DNA from: Legionella tucsonensis
Lineage (GTDB): Bacteria; Pseudomonadota; Gammaproteobacteria; Legionellales; Legionellaceae
Length of the DNA: 64,000 nt
NCBI RefSeq assembly: GCF_001468035.1
Contig: NZ_LNZA01000001.1
Coordinates: 1 to 64,000, forward strand
Direction: 5' to 3'
The notes beneath the pieces are model-generated. The model saw nothing but the letters and a program-made list of their open reading frames with translations. It did no database searches and had not been told where the DNA came from. This document shows, piece after piece, positions 19,362 to 29,178 of the stretch (position 1 is its first letter; every line of letters starts with the position of its first letter). Both the position numbers and the translations under genes were made by a program.

Positions 19362-20840
19362 CTATAAAAACCATGGTTCTCTAGCCTTCATAATTAAGAC
19401 ACCGGCCTTTTCTTCAGTCATTCCTTCAATTTCTAACAACTCATCTACAGATTGCTCGGCTAAATCTTCCATAGAAGTAATCCCCTTCGCAGCTAATTTA
19501 TTAGCTAACTCATTGGTCATGCCTTCCATTGAAAGTAGTGATTCGTCAGGTGAACCAGATAGCTCTTTTCCTGAAGAAAGAGCCATAGTGAGTAATTTAT
19601 CGTTTGCTCTATTTCTTAATTCTTCAACAATTTCTTCATCAAACTCTTCTATAGCAAGTAATTCTTCTTTAGGTACATAAGCAACTTCTTCAAGAGAAGA
19701 AAAACCATGTGCTACGAGTAATGAAGCAATTTCTTCATCAATTTCCAGTGCAGAAGTAAATAATTTAACAATTTTACTTGATTCTTCCAAATTTTTATTT
19801 TCGAACTCGTCTGTAGTCATTACATTCAAAGTCCAGCCTGTTAATTGACTTGCCAAACGAACATTTTGCCCATTGCGGCCAATTGCCTGGGACAATTGAT
19901 CTTTTTCTACAGCTAAGTCCATAGCATGTGTGTCCTCATCAACAACAATAGAAGATATTTCTGCTGGAGCCATCGCATTAATCACTAACTGAGCCGGATT
20001 ATCATCCCATAGAATTATATCTACCCGCTCCCCACCAAGTTCGCTGGAAACAGCCTGAACCCGAGCGCCACGCATACCTACACACGCCCCTACAGGGTCA
20101 ATCCGTCCATCATTGGTTTTAACTGCAATTTTAGCTCTATTTCCTGGATCGCGCGCGGCGGCTTTAACTTCAATAACATTCTCGCCTATTTCAGGGACTT
20201 CAATGCGGAAAAGTTCAATAAGCATTTCATTACGTGTACGACTCACAAATAACTGTGGTCCACGAGCTTGAGGTGTAATCTCATATAAATAAGCACGGAC
20301 ACGATCATTTGGACGGAACATTTCATGCGGCAACATTTCAGTCCGTGGTAAAAATGCTTCTGCTTTACCACCTAAGTCAATGATAATATTATCACGAGTT
20401 ACTTTTTTAACAGTTCCATAAATCAACTGTCCTAATTTGCTTCTGAATTGATCAATGACCAGCTCACGCTCAGCTTCTCTAACTTTTTGCATAATAACTT
20501 GGCGAGCAGTTTGAGCTTCTATTCTTCCAAATTCAATTGAAGGTATTGTTTCTTCTATGCGATCACCAACTTTTGCGGCTGGATTGCGCTCTTTTGCTTG
20601 TTCAACAGTTAATTGGTGATCAGGGTGCTCTAGCTCATCTTCATTGACTACATCCCAATACCTAAAGGTTTCATGCTCGCCCGTACGAGGATCTAACTTA
20701 ATTCTTACACCTATATCCAAACCAAAGATCTTGCGAGTTGCTGACTCCAATGCGGCCTGAATGGCAAGTATAATAACATCTTTACTTACACCTCTTTCGT
20801 TTGATAACGCCTCTGCAACCAGTAACAATTCTTTGCTCAT
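19362..20840 (-). CDS. nusA: Transcription termination/antitermination factor NusA
   Basis: RNA-polymerase-binding elongation factor (492 aa). In order: the N-terminal RNAP-binding domain (1-130), an S1 domain ([24 protein letters not shown]), KH1 and KH2 ([49 protein letters not shown]), and two C-terminal acidic repeats typical of gammaproteobacteria (residues about 360-492, each with helix-hairpin-helix-like [13 protein letters not shown] pattern). It follows rimP by 11 bases. Confidence 0.97.
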   Translation of the reverse strand: MSKELLLVAEALSNERGVSKDVIILAIQAALESATRKIFGLDIGVRIKLDPRTGEHETFRYWDVVNEDELEHPDHQLTVEQAKERNPAAKVGDRIEETIPSIEFGRIEAQTARQVIMQKVREAERELVIDQFRSKLGQLIYGTVKKVTRDNIIIDLGGKAEAFLPRTEMLPHEMFRPNDRVRAYLYEITPQARGPQLFVSRTRNEMLIELFRIEVPEIGENVIEVKAAARDPGNRAKIAVKTNDGRIDPVGACVGMRGARVQAVSSELGGERVDIILWDDNPAQLVINAMAPAEISSIVVDEDTHAMDLAVEKDQLSQAIGRNGQNVRLASQLTGWTLNVMTTDEFENKNLEESSKIVKLFTSALEIDEEIASLLVAHGFSSLEEVAYVPKEELLAIEEFDEEIVEELRNRANDKLLTMALSSGKELSGSPDESLLSMEGMTNELANKLAAKGITSMEDLAEQSVDELLEIEGMTEEKAGVLIMKAREPWFL

Positions 20841-20851
20841 TGTTCGCCTCT

Positions 20852-21295
20852 CTATACTGTCAAATTTGCTTTCACAATATTTGAAAAAAGTAACTCTTGA
20901 TCTTCGTTATTTATGTTAAGTACTAAAGTATGGTCTGATGCTGAGACAATAGTACCAACTAATTTACGCTTACCGTCCACCGGTTTAAAAGTTTTTACTT
21001 GTGCTTCATGTCCTATGTAACGTTGATATTGCCAACTTTTAAATAAAGGCCTTGGAATGCCGGGTGATGATACTTCCAAGCTGTAATTTCCAGAAATAGG
21101 ATCTTCAACATCAAGCAAAGCACTAACTTGATGACTTACTGCTTCACAGTCTTCAATTCCTATTCCATTAGCCTTATCAATATATATACGCAATAAGGAA
21201 TGCCTACCCTGTGAAAGATATTCACACCCCCAAAGCTCATAGCCCATATCTGAAATCGTAGGGGCCAATAAATGTTCCAACTCATCTTGTATCAT
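20852..21295 (-). CDS. rimP: Ribosome maturation factor RimP
   Basis: A 147-aa factor for 30S assembly. Visible signatures are the N-terminal [22 protein letters not shown], the [32 protein letters not shown] stretch and [16 protein letters not shown], then the SH3-like C-terminal domain ([11 protein letters not shown]). It heads the rimP-nusA-infB-rbfA-truB-rpsO series. About 175 bases separate it from the tRNA-fMet terminator, in which its promoter should lie; a TATAAT at 21459-21464 (minus) is a candidate -10. Confidence 0.95.
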   Translation of the reverse strand: MIQDELEHLLAPTISDMGYELWGCEYLSQGRHSLLRIYIDKANGIGIEDCEAVSHQVSALLDVEDPISGNYSLEVSSPGIPRPLFKSWQYQRYIGHEAQVKTFKPVDGKRKLVGTIVSASDHTLVLNINNEDQELLFSNIVKANLTV

Positions 21296-21474
21296 AATAT
21301 TAACAAACTAAAAAAGGGCACGCATGCCTAATTAAAATACAATAGGGTAACCTGAGTTTGGACAAGGGCTAAACTCTGAAAGAGTTTTCGTTAAAGCAAT
21401 TAGTTCCGAGCGTGACCTTGGCTTTACTGGGCTACTATTATCTTTTAGTGCAGTACAAATTATACATAATAAAA

Positions 21475-21492
21475 AACCCCATAAATGGGGTT
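21475..21492 (-). terminator. Intrinsic terminator after tRNA-fMet
   Basis: AACCCCAT and ATGGGGTT make a perfect 8-bp stem. On the minus strand it is followed by a six-T run that includes the last stem bases, then TATTATG. It lies 10 bases downstream of the tRNA 3' end, so the tRNA is largely insulated from rimP. Confidence 0.85.
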
Positions 21493-21501
21493 CTAAATAA
21501 G

Positions 21502-21578
<77 letters not shown>

Positions 21579-21591
21579 TCAACTGATGGCA

Positions 21592-21620
21592 AGTATACTG
21601 AGAGTCAGTGTTCTTAGCAA
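21592..21620 (-). promoter_or_regulatory. Promoter of tRNA-fMet
   Basis: On the minus strand TTGCTA (plus 21615-21620) and TATACT (21592-21597) are separated by exactly 17 bases. The tRNA 5' end lies 13 bases after the -10 box, leaving a short leader for RNase P. This separates tRNA-fMet transcription from nuoN upstream. Confidence 0.75.
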
Positions 21621-21686
21621 GTACTTTCGCTTAAGATTCTAAATAAATATGTATTCTGCATTATTAAAAACAGAATTACTTCATTT

Positions 21687-23129
21687 TTAGATACCAAAAG
21701 CGTTAATACAAGCCACAATTAAGGCGCTAGGAAAAATACCTAAATAAAGTAGTGATAAACAATTGAGGGAAAGTACTAAAACATTTCCTTTACTCATAAC
21801 TACTGGATCAACCTGTACGGGTTTGTCAAAATACATGATTTTAACAACTCTTAAATAGTAATAAGCGCCAATTACTGTAAAGAATAATCCAAGCACAGCA
21901 ACCCAAGTCATTTGAACATCGACCAAAGCTTTAAGTACAAGTAATTTAGTAAAGAATCCAACAGTGGGTGGAACACCTGCAAGCGAAAACATAATAATTA
22001 ACATCAAAAATGCGAGCCAGGGGTTTCTTTTGTTAAGGCCTTTTAAATCATCGATACAGTCAATTTCCATTCCTTGTGTGGACATTAAGACAATTAGGCC
22101 AAATGCCGCTGCAGAAGTTATTCCATAAACCAAAATATAGTAGAGTGCTGCCGAATAACCTGCACTGGTAGCGGCTAAAATACCGAACAGAGCATATCCA
22201 ATATGTGATATTGCTGAATAAGCAAGTAAACGTTTAATACTGGTTTGCACCACAGCTAATAAATTACCCAAACCCGTTGAAAGCAAGGTAATTACCAGTA
22301 ATATTTGTTGCCACTGCGTGCTAATATCTACCAAACCAATAGTTAACAATCGAAATGTCATCCCGAGCGCTGCAATCTTTGGTGCGGCACTAATGAATAA
22401 GGTAACTGAACTTGGAGCCCCTTGGTACACATCAGGCGCCCACATATGGAAGGGAACAGCAGCCAATTTAAATGCAACCCCAGATAATATAAAGACCAAA
22501 GCGAAAGTAAGTAATGTGTTTTGTTGTTGCCAGTTCGCAGCAATTGCATTTGCAACCTCAAGTAAATCCAGTTTTCCTGTTGCACCATAAATTAGAGAAA
22601 TACCATATAAAAGCATGGCAGATGCAATTGATCCCATTACAAAGTACTTCATCGCAGCCTCTGAAGCATCTCCATCTGTTCTACGAATAGCAGTCATGGC
22701 ATATAAAGGTAATGACAATAATTCCAAACCAAGAAAAATAGTAAGTAATGAGTGCGCTGAAACTAAGATCATCATTCCTAAGGTAGAAAACATTCCCAAA
22801 ATATAGTAATCACCAGAAGGCATTTGACGCTCATCTATGTAATTCTTTGAATAAATAAAACTCAATAATACCGACAGGTATATAAAAAACTTCATTAAAT
22901 TTGCAATATCGTCACTGATAAATAGACCATTAAGTGTAATAACCTTAAACGTACCAATATAAAGAAAACTAACAAAAGCAGCTAAAATCAAACCGCTACA
23001 TGATATAAAATAGGCAATTGATTTACACCGATCCCGTAAAAATAAATCAGCAAGCAACGCAATACATGCTGCAGTTAAAAGGATTATTTCTGGAAGAGCT
23101 ACATGGATATTTTCAAGTAATGCTGTCAT
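21687..23129 (-). CDS. nuoN: NADH-quinone oxidoreductase subunit N
   Basis: Antiporter-like proton-pumping membrane subunit of Complex I (480 aa, about 14 predicted spans). The Mrp-type core is visible: [20 protein letters not shown], the lysine-containing [21 protein letters not shown] segment and [20 protein letters not shown]. It is the last gene of the nuo operon, 15 bases after nuoM. Confidence 0.96.
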   Translation of the reverse strand: MTALLENIHVALPEIILLTAACIALLADLFLRDRCKSIAYFISCSGLILAAFVSFLYIGTFKVITLNGLFISDDIANLMKFFIYLSVLLSFIYSKNYIDERQMPSGDYYILGMFSTLGMMILVSAHSLLTIFLGLELLSLPLYAMTAIRRTDGDASEAAMKYFVMGSIASAMLLYGISLIYGATGKLDLLEVANAIAANWQQQNTLLTFALVFILSGVAFKLAAVPFHMWAPDVYQGAPSSVTLFISAAPKIAALGMTFRLLTIGLVDISTQWQQILLVITLLSTGLGNLLAVVQTSIKRLLAYSAISHIGYALFGILAATSAGYSAALYYILVYGITSAAAFGLIVLMSTQGMEIDCIDDLKGLNKRNPWLAFLMLIIMFSLAGVPPTVGFFTKLLVLKALVDVQMTWVAVLGLFFTVIGAYYYLRVVKIMYFDKPVQVDPVVMSKGNVLVLSLNCLSLLYLGIFPSALIVACINAFGI

Positions 23130-23144
23130 ATTGATTAACCTTGA

Positions 23145-24650
23145 TTACAATTTTGATTGACTTGCTAATGCCAGAGTATGACTTACTGTTTGATGTATGT
23201 ACTCTAGCATTGGCTTAGGATAAACGCCCATAGCGATAACCATCAAAGCAAGTAGGATATAAGCGCTTAACTCATAGCTCGAAAGATCTTTTAATTCTGC
23301 AACTTTTTCATTTGCTACAGGACCAAAAATAACACGTTTGTACATCCAAAGATTGTATCCAGCCGCTGTAATTAGCGTGGTAGCTGCCCAAAATGTTACC
23401 CAAAAACCTGCTTTAAGTGAACCGAGAATCACCATAAATTCGCCAACAAACCCGGAAGTACCTGGTAGCCCAGCATTTGCCATACAAAAAAGCATGAAGA
23501 ACGATGCAAAGATTGGCATGGTATTCACTATGCCACCAAAATCTACTAAACGACGGGTATGCATGCGATCATAAATGTAGCCTACGCCAGCAAAAAGAGC
23601 ACTTGAGACAAATGCATGAGAGATCATGACTACAATTGCACCTTCTAATATGAGGCCCGCAGCACTCAATCCTGTTTGCTTTGCAATTTCAAAAATAGCA
23701 AAGGAACCCAATGTCACAAATCCCATATGCGAAATTGAAGAATATGCAATTAAACGTTTCATATCTTTTTGAATAATTGCAACAAGGGCAATATAAACGA
23801 CTGCAATTAAAGACAAGACAATCATAATACCAGCATAACGGCTACAAGCGTCTGGTACTATGGGCAAAGAGAAACGAATAAATCCGTAAGCACCGAGCTT
23901 TAATAAAATTGCTGCTAATACTATTGAACCGCCTGCTGGAGCTTCAGTATGCGCATCAGGCAACCAGGTATGTACTGGAAACATGGGTATCTTGATAGCA
24001 AAGCCAAGAAAGAAGGCAATAAAAATCAATGTTTGTGCAGTCATTCCGAGTTTAATGGCATAAAATGCTTCAATATTAAATGTGCCTGCTATATAGCCCA
24101 TGTATAAAAAGCTTGCCAACATGAGTACTGAGCCTAAAAAAGTATATAAGAAAAATTTAATTGCGGCATAGACACGATTATCAGATCCCCAAATTCCAAT
24201 GATCAAATACATTGGGATCAGCGTTGCTTCCCAGAATACATAGAATACAATTGCATCTAACGCTGAAAAAACTCCAACCAATAATCCCTGCATAATTAAA
24301 AATGCAGCCAAATATTGAGAAACTCTATTAGTAATACTCTCCCAAGTTGCCAAAATCACAACTAAATTCGTAAAAATACTAAGTATAATTAAAAGCAAAG
24401 ACATGCCATCAATGCCCAAACTATAGTTAATTCCTAAAGTTGGCATCCATTGAAATTCTTCCAAGTATTGCATTCCAAGTACTTTAGGATCAAAACCTGC
24501 AACGAGCGGAATACAAAGTAATAGACAAAGTATTACAGTAAACAAAGCCAAATAGCGTGAAATATTCGGGCTACGATCGTCTCCAGCAAGAAGAACAAAA
24601 ATACCGCCTATTACTGGCAACCAAATTAGTAAATTGAGCAAATAATGCAT
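23145..24650 (-). CDS. nuoM: NADH-quinone oxidoreductase subunit M
   Basis: Second antiporter-like subunit of Complex I (501 aa). Conserved features are the glutamate in the fifth helix region (VFWEATLIPMYLIIGIWG), the KIPMFPVHTWLPDAHTEAP loop and the lysine/histidine-containing KDMKRLIAYSSISHMGFV helix. It is joined to nuoL by 15 bases and to nuoN by 14, so all are one transcript. Confidence 0.96.
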   Translation of the reverse strand: MHYLLNLLIWLPVIGGIFVLLAGDDRSPNISRYLALFTVILCLLLCIPLVAGFDPKVLGMQYLEEFQWMPTLGINYSLGIDGMSLLLIILSIFTNLVVILATWESITNRVSQYLAAFLIMQGLLVGVFSALDAIVFYVFWEATLIPMYLIIGIWGSDNRVYAAIKFFLYTFLGSVLMLASFLYMGYIAGTFNIEAFYAIKLGMTAQTLIFIAFFLGFAIKIPMFPVHTWLPDAHTEAPAGGSIVLAAILLKLGAYGFIRFSLPIVPDACSRYAGIMIVLSLIAVVYIALVAIIQKDMKRLIAYSSISHMGFVTLGSFAIFEIAKQTGLSAAGLILEGAIVVMISHAFVSSALFAGVGYIYDRMHTRRLVDFGGIVNTMPIFASFFMLFCMANAGLPGTSGFVGEFMVILGSLKAGFWVTFWAATTLITAAGYNLWMYKRVIFGPVANEKVAELKDLSSYELSAYILLALMVIAMGVYPKPMLEYIHQTVSHTLALASQSKL

Positions 24651-24665
24651 ACCGTCACCCTATAT

Positions 24666-26639
24666 TCAGCCAAGTATCAACCAGCATAAAAATCCAAGCA
24701 ATCCAAAAACCATTACCGTTGCATAATGATACAGATAACCGCTTTGTATCACACGACCTTTAGCCGAGAACCATCTAATAAGCCGGCTGCTGCCGTTTAC
24801 AATCATACCATCAATTAGTTTTTGATCACCCACACTGTAAAATGCGGTTCCTATGCCCTTAGAACCTTTTACGAAAACTAAATTATTAAACGCATCAAAC
24901 CCATATTTATTAATAAGCATTTTATAGAGGAGTGAAAAGTTACGTGCCAAATAGCCTGGAATCGAAGGAATAGCGATATAACAAAGCCAAGCAATAAAAA
25001 TCCCCGCTACAGTAATCCAAAACGTAAGTGAAAATACTGAATGCAACATACTTTGAAACGGCGAAGTAATTTCGTGAGCGAGTTCTGCCAAGACATTGTG
25101 TTGAGGAAGAACAAACAAAGAGGAGCCTAAAATAGTTGGATTATCAAAAAGCATTGGCATATACAACACATAACCCAACATAACTGAAGGAATAGCTAGT
25201 AAAACAAGTGGCAGCCATACAACCCAAGGCGACTCATGAATATGACTTAAGGTATGCTCATCCATACGTGGCTTACCATGAAACGTCATAAATAATGATC
25301 TAAAGGTATACAGTGCAGTAACGCCGGCACCAACAACCACACAGAAATAGGCATAACTACTTCCTGGAATTTGTGATAACTGAGCCGCTTCAATAATAGT
25401 ATCTTTCGAATAAAATCCCGCAAATGGAGGGAAAGCACAAAGAGCAAGGGAGCCAATTATGAAAGTTACATACGTAATTGGCATTTTGTTCCATAAGCCA
25501 CCCATTTTTCGCATATCTTGTTCATGATGCATTCCAATGATTACTGAACCGGCACCAAGGAATAAGAGTGCTTTAAAACATGCATGAGTAAGTAGGTGAA
25601 ACATTCCTGCGCTGTAAGCAGAAGCGCCCATTCCTACCATCATATAACCAAGTTGCGATAATGTTGAATAGGCCACAACACGCTTAATATCATTCATTAC
25701 CAGCGCCAAGATACCAGTAAAGAGAGCTCCGGTTGCACCAATGACTAGAACCACACTTAATGCCGTGGTGGAAAATTCAATCAGAGGTGAAATACGTGCA
25801 ATCATAAATACGCCAGCGGTAACCATTGTTGCAGCATGAATCAGTGCAGAAATAGGTGTTGGACCTTCCATCGATTCAGGTAACCAAACATGCAGTGGAA
25901 CTTGTGCAGATTTACCCATAGCCCCAACATATAAGGCCAGACAAATCACGGTAACTAAAGACCAAGGGTGTCCGTGAAATAATTCAATATTTTGACTTGT
26001 TAAGTAGTCTACGCTTTTGAAAACAGTTTCATAATCGATACTTCCGGTATATGAAAAAACCAGAGCAATACCTAACAGAAAACCAAAATCACCTACCCGG
26101 TTCACGATAAACGCTTTAAGGCTACCTTCAATCGCTGATTCTTTTTGGTACCAGAATCCAATAAGCAAATAAGAAACTAAGCCTACACCTTCCCAACCAA
26201 AAAATAATTGCAAGAAATTGTTGGCACTTACTAACATAAGCATCATGAAAGTAAATAAGGAAATGTAGCTAAAAAAACGTTGGTAACCATCGTCATCTGC
26301 CATATATCCAATACTGTAAATATGCACCAGCAAAGAAACGAAATTTACAGTTAAAAGCATAACAACACTAAGAGGGTCGATCAAAAAACCTATATTGAAT
26401 TCAAACGGAAGTATTAAGCCACCATTAGCCCACTGATAAACCACCGTACTTTCAGTTGAAATGGCTCCTGAGAAGAGTTGCCAAGCAACATACAACGATA
26501 CTACAAAAGAAATTGAAACCCCCAATATTGTAACTGTATGGGCTCCGCCTCGTCCGATTTGATTACGGAAAAAACCAGCAATTATGGAACCTGCCAAGGG
26601 AGCTAAAACGATTATTAGACAAAGTTGTTGGATACTCAC
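24666..26639 (-). CDS. nuoL: NADH-quinone oxidoreductase subunit L
   Basis: Largest antiporter-like subunit of Complex I (657 aa). It has the core GWEGVGLVSYLLIGFWYQ helix, KSAQVPLHVWLPESMEGPTPISALIHAATMVTAG, and the DIKRVVAYSTLSQLGYMMVG helix. The C-terminal extension forms the long lateral helix that runs along the membrane arm. It starts 4 bases after nuoK ends. Confidence 0.97.
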   Translation of the reverse strand: MSIQQLCLIIVLAPLAGSIIAGFFRNQIGRGGAHTVTILGVSISFVVSLYVAWQLFSGAISTESTVVYQWANGGLILPFEFNIGFLIDPLSVVMLLTVNFVSLLVHIYSIGYMADDDGYQRFFSYISLFTFMMLMLVSANNFLQLFFGWEGVGLVSYLLIGFWYQKESAIEGSLKAFIVNRVGDFGFLLGIALVFSYTGSIDYETVFKSVDYLTSQNIELFHGHPWSLVTVICLALYVGAMGKSAQVPLHVWLPESMEGPTPISALIHAATMVTAGVFMIARISPLIEFSTTALSVVLVIGATGALFTGILALVMNDIKRVVAYSTLSQLGYMMVGMGASAYSAGMFHLLTHACFKALLFLGAGSVIIGMHHEQDMRKMGGLWNKMPITYVTFIIGSLALCAFPPFAGFYSKDTIIEAAQLSQIPGSSYAYFCVVVGAGVTALYTFRSLFMTFHGKPRMDEHTLSHIHESPWVVWLPLVLLAIPSVMLGYVLYMPMLFDNPTILGSSLFVLPQHNVLAELAHEITSPFQSMLHSVFSLTFWITVAGIFIAWLCYIAIPSIPGYLARNFSLLYKMLINKYGFDAFNNLVFVKGSKGIGTAFYSVGDQKLIDGMIVNGSSRLIRWFSAKGRVIQSGYLYHYATVMVFGLLGFLCWLILG

Positions 26640-26643
26640 AATG

Positions 26644-26949
26644 TTAACCTTTTAAATGATTCATTTTATCAACGTCAATGTTGCCTCTATTTCTAAAAAG
26701 CAACATCACTATGGCTAATCCTATTGCTGCTTCTGCTGCAGCAACTGTTAAAATAAAAAAGACAAAAACTTGACCACCAATTTCGTTATAATAATGGGAA
26801 AATGCTACGAAATTAGTATTTACTGCAAGCAACATCAATTCGATACATACTAGCAATAAAATGATGTTTCTACGATTCATCATTATACCGATTAGTCCAA
26901 GGCCAAATAAAATCGCTCCCAGAATCAAATAATCATTAACAGGTATCAT
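26644..26949 (-). CDS. nuoK: NADH-quinone oxidoreductase subunit K
   Basis: A small three-span membrane subunit of Complex I (101 aa), homologous to MrpC. The two conserved membrane glutamates are in [12 protein letters not shown] and [12 protein letters not shown]. It is placed between nuoJ and nuoL as in nearly all bacteria. Confidence 0.96.
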   Translation of the reverse strand: MIPVNDYLILGAILFGLGLIGIMMNRRNIILLLVCIELMLLAVNTNFVAFSHYYNEIGGQVFVFFILTVAAAEAAIGLAIVMLLFRNRGNIDVDKMNHLKG

Positions 26950-26965
26950 ATGGAACTCCCCAACC

Positions 26966-27613
26966 TTATTTTTCTGCTTTCATACTAATTAATTCAACCC
27001 GTTCATTTCTACGTGTCAGAATTTGTTGTTTTACATCCTGCCTTTTCGACTTTCTGGGACCTCTATGTGCTAAGGTAATTGCAGAAATAATTGCTATTAA
27101 CAACAGCACAGCTGCAATTTCAAAAGCCAGTAGATAATCTGTATACAGAACCATGCCTAAGGCTTCAGTATTCGATAGAGGCTGTACTTCAGGATTGTTT
27201 TGGTCTGTGTTAAGTAATTGCGAACTCATCATCTCATTGTTTTTTGTTTCAACATTTGCCTTAAATGTGCCTGCGGGAATGGATACCATTAAGAGGCCTG
27301 TTAATAACGCGACAAGAATTAAGCCAAAGGGTAAGTATCGTTTGTAATGACTCTTAATTATTTCAACATCAATATTAAGCATCATCACTACAAATAGGAA
27401 CAGCGTCATCACAGCACCTACATATACTAATACTAAAATCAGTGCAAGAAACTCTGCTTGGGCAAGTATCCATAATACTGCACTCGCAAAAAATGTAACC
27501 ACAAGAAATAAAACACTGCGGACAGGATTATCTTGGATAATTACCATAAACGCAGCACCTACTGCTATAGCCGCAAAAACATAGAAAATAATTTGAATTA
27601 GTAATTCATGCAT
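26966..27613 (-). CDS. nuoJ: NADH-quinone oxidoreductase subunit J
   Basis: A five-span membrane subunit (215 aa) of Complex I. Characteristic are the third helix [24 protein letters not shown], containing the pi-bulge region that links quinone reduction to proton movement, and the N-terminal [20 protein letters not shown] soluble segment (about 110-150) and a basic C-terminal tail follow. Confidence 0.95.
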   Translation of the reverse strand: MHELLIQIIFYVFAAIAVGAAFMVIIQDNPVRSVLFLVVTFFASAVLWILAQAEFLALILVLVYVGAVMTLFLFVVMMLNIDVEIIKSHYKRYLPFGLILVALLTGLLMVSIPAGTFKANVETKNNEMMSSQLLNTDQNNPEVQPLSNTEALGMVLYTDYLLAFEIAAVLLLIAIISAITLAHRGPRKSKRQDVKQQILTRRNERVELISMKAEK

Positions 27614-27624
27614 ACTTTACCCCG

Positions 27625-28125
27625 CTATCGGTATTTTTCGTCAGCAGCTCTATCTGCTGCAAGTTTTGGTTCCATTAAGTCGCCAAGTGCAAGGAGCTTC
27701 TCTTTAGTCATAATATTTTGACCACGTTCACTGACATGATAGTGATGTATTGGTGTAACAACTATGGAATCTACAGGACAAGATTCTTCACATAAACCGC
27801 AGTTAATGCATTTAAACACATCAATATCGTATCTTGTTGTACGACGCGACCCGTCTTCGCGTTGCTCTGACTCTATGGTTATTGCTAGGGCTGGACAAAC
27901 TGCTTCACATAGTTTGCATGCAATGCAGCGTTCTTCACCATTGGGATAACGGCGTAAAGCAAGTGCTCCTCTAAAACGAGGGGAAATTGGAGTTTGTTCC
28001 TCTGGAAACTGTACCGTTACTTTTTTCTTAAAGAAATATTTACCAGTTAGCTTTAAACCTTGCAATAATTCTATCAAAAGAAAACTGCGTACGTAGTATT
28101 TAATATATTGATATGCTTTTTTCAT
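27625..28125 (-). CDS. nuoI: NADH-quinone oxidoreductase subunit I
   Basis: Peripheral-arm subunit of Complex I (166 aa) holding clusters N6a and N6b. Two CxxCxxCxxxCP ferredoxin motifs are visible: [12 protein letters not shown] and [12 protein letters not shown]. The N-terminus has an amphipathic helix that docks on the membrane arm. It is separated from nuoH by 18 bases. Confidence 0.97.
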   Translation of the reverse strand: MKKAYQYIKYYVRSFLLIELLQGLKLTGKYFFKKKVTVQFPEEQTPISPRFRGALALRRYPNGEERCIACKLCEAVCPALAITIESEQREDGSRRTTRYDIDVFKCINCGLCEESCPVDSIVVTPIHHYHVSERGQNIMTKEKLLALGDLMEPKLAADRAADEKYR

Positions 28126-28143
28126 CGGCTTCTCTATTAACCA

Positions 28144-29166
28144 TTAAAACCAAGGTTTAACATGTGTAACAACCATTAACGCAGTTACAATAATCCAAAC
28201 AATGGTGACCGGAATGAGTACTTTCCAGCCTAAACGCATAAGCTGGTCATAACGATAACGAGGAAAAGTAGCTCTTATCCATAAGTACACATATAGGAAA
28301 AAGCAAACCTTTACAATTAACCAAATAAATCCCGGAACAACAAAAAATATGTTCTCTAAAAACGGGATTCCTTCAAATGGTGACATCCAACCACCTAAAA
28401 AGAGGATACTGAGGAGCATGGAGATAAGGATCATACTCGCGTATTCGGATAAGAAAAATAGTGCAAACCCTATTCCAGAATACTCCACATGGAATCCTGC
28501 AACAATTTCGGACTCGCCTTCAGCTAAATCAAAAGGCGCTCTATTTGTTTCAGCAATTCCTGCAATCCAAAACACAAAAAAAAGTGGCAGCAGGGGAATA
28601 AACCACCAATGTAAAATCCCGCCTTTTTGTGAATTAACAATATCTGTAAGATTCATGCTTCCTGCAGCCAGCAATACGCCTACTAAAGCAAAACCCATAG
28701 CAATTTCATAAGATACAGTTTGTGCAGTACTTCTTAAAGCACCAAACATTGCATATTTGGAGTTAGATGCCCACCCTGCTATTAAAACACCATAAACTCC
28801 AAGCGAGCTCATTGCAAAAATATAAAGAACTCCCGCATTAATATTTGCGAGAACCATTCCTTCCTGAAAAGGAATAACGGCCCAACCTGCCAAGGCAGGA
28901 ACCAAAGAAAGCAGTGGTGCGGCTATAAAAAGATATTTATTAGAACGTGTAGGTATAATAATTTCTTTAGTAATAAGCTTTATTAAATCTGCAATTGGCT
29001 GGAGCAAGCCGCGCACACCTACACGATTGGGTCCTATACGCGATTGTATGTAGCCAATAACCTTACGCTCTGCGTAGATTAAATATGCGACACATAGTAA
29101 CAATGGTACTACGATTACCAATATTTTAATGATGATCCAAATTAATATGCCAATATCTTGCAGCAT
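28144..29166 (-). CDS. nuoH: NADH-quinone oxidoreductase subunit H
   Basis: Eight-span membrane subunit (340 aa) that forms much of the quinone-binding chamber with NuoB and NuoD. Signatures include [19 protein letters not shown] near the N-terminus, the [24 protein letters not shown] loop and the acidic [20 protein letters not shown] segment. The C-terminal [20 protein letters not shown] region is also typical. Confidence 0.97.
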   Translation of the reverse strand: MLQDIGILIWIIIKILVIVVPLLLCVAYLIYAERKVIGYIQSRIGPNRVGVRGLLQPIADLIKLITKEIIIPTRSNKYLFIAAPLLSLVPALAGWAVIPFQEGMVLANINAGVLYIFAMSSLGVYGVLIAGWASNSKYAMFGALRSTAQTVSYEIAMGFALVGVLLAAGSMNLTDIVNSQKGGILHWWFIPLLPLFFVFWIAGIAETNRAPFDLAEGESEIVAGFHVEYSGIGFALFFLSEYASMILISMLLSILFLGGWMSPFEGIPFLENIFFVVPGFIWLIVKVCFFLYVYLWIRATFPRYRYDQLMRLGWKVLIPVTIVWIIVTALMVVTHVKPWF

Positions 29167-29178
29167 TTTCTTACCTGC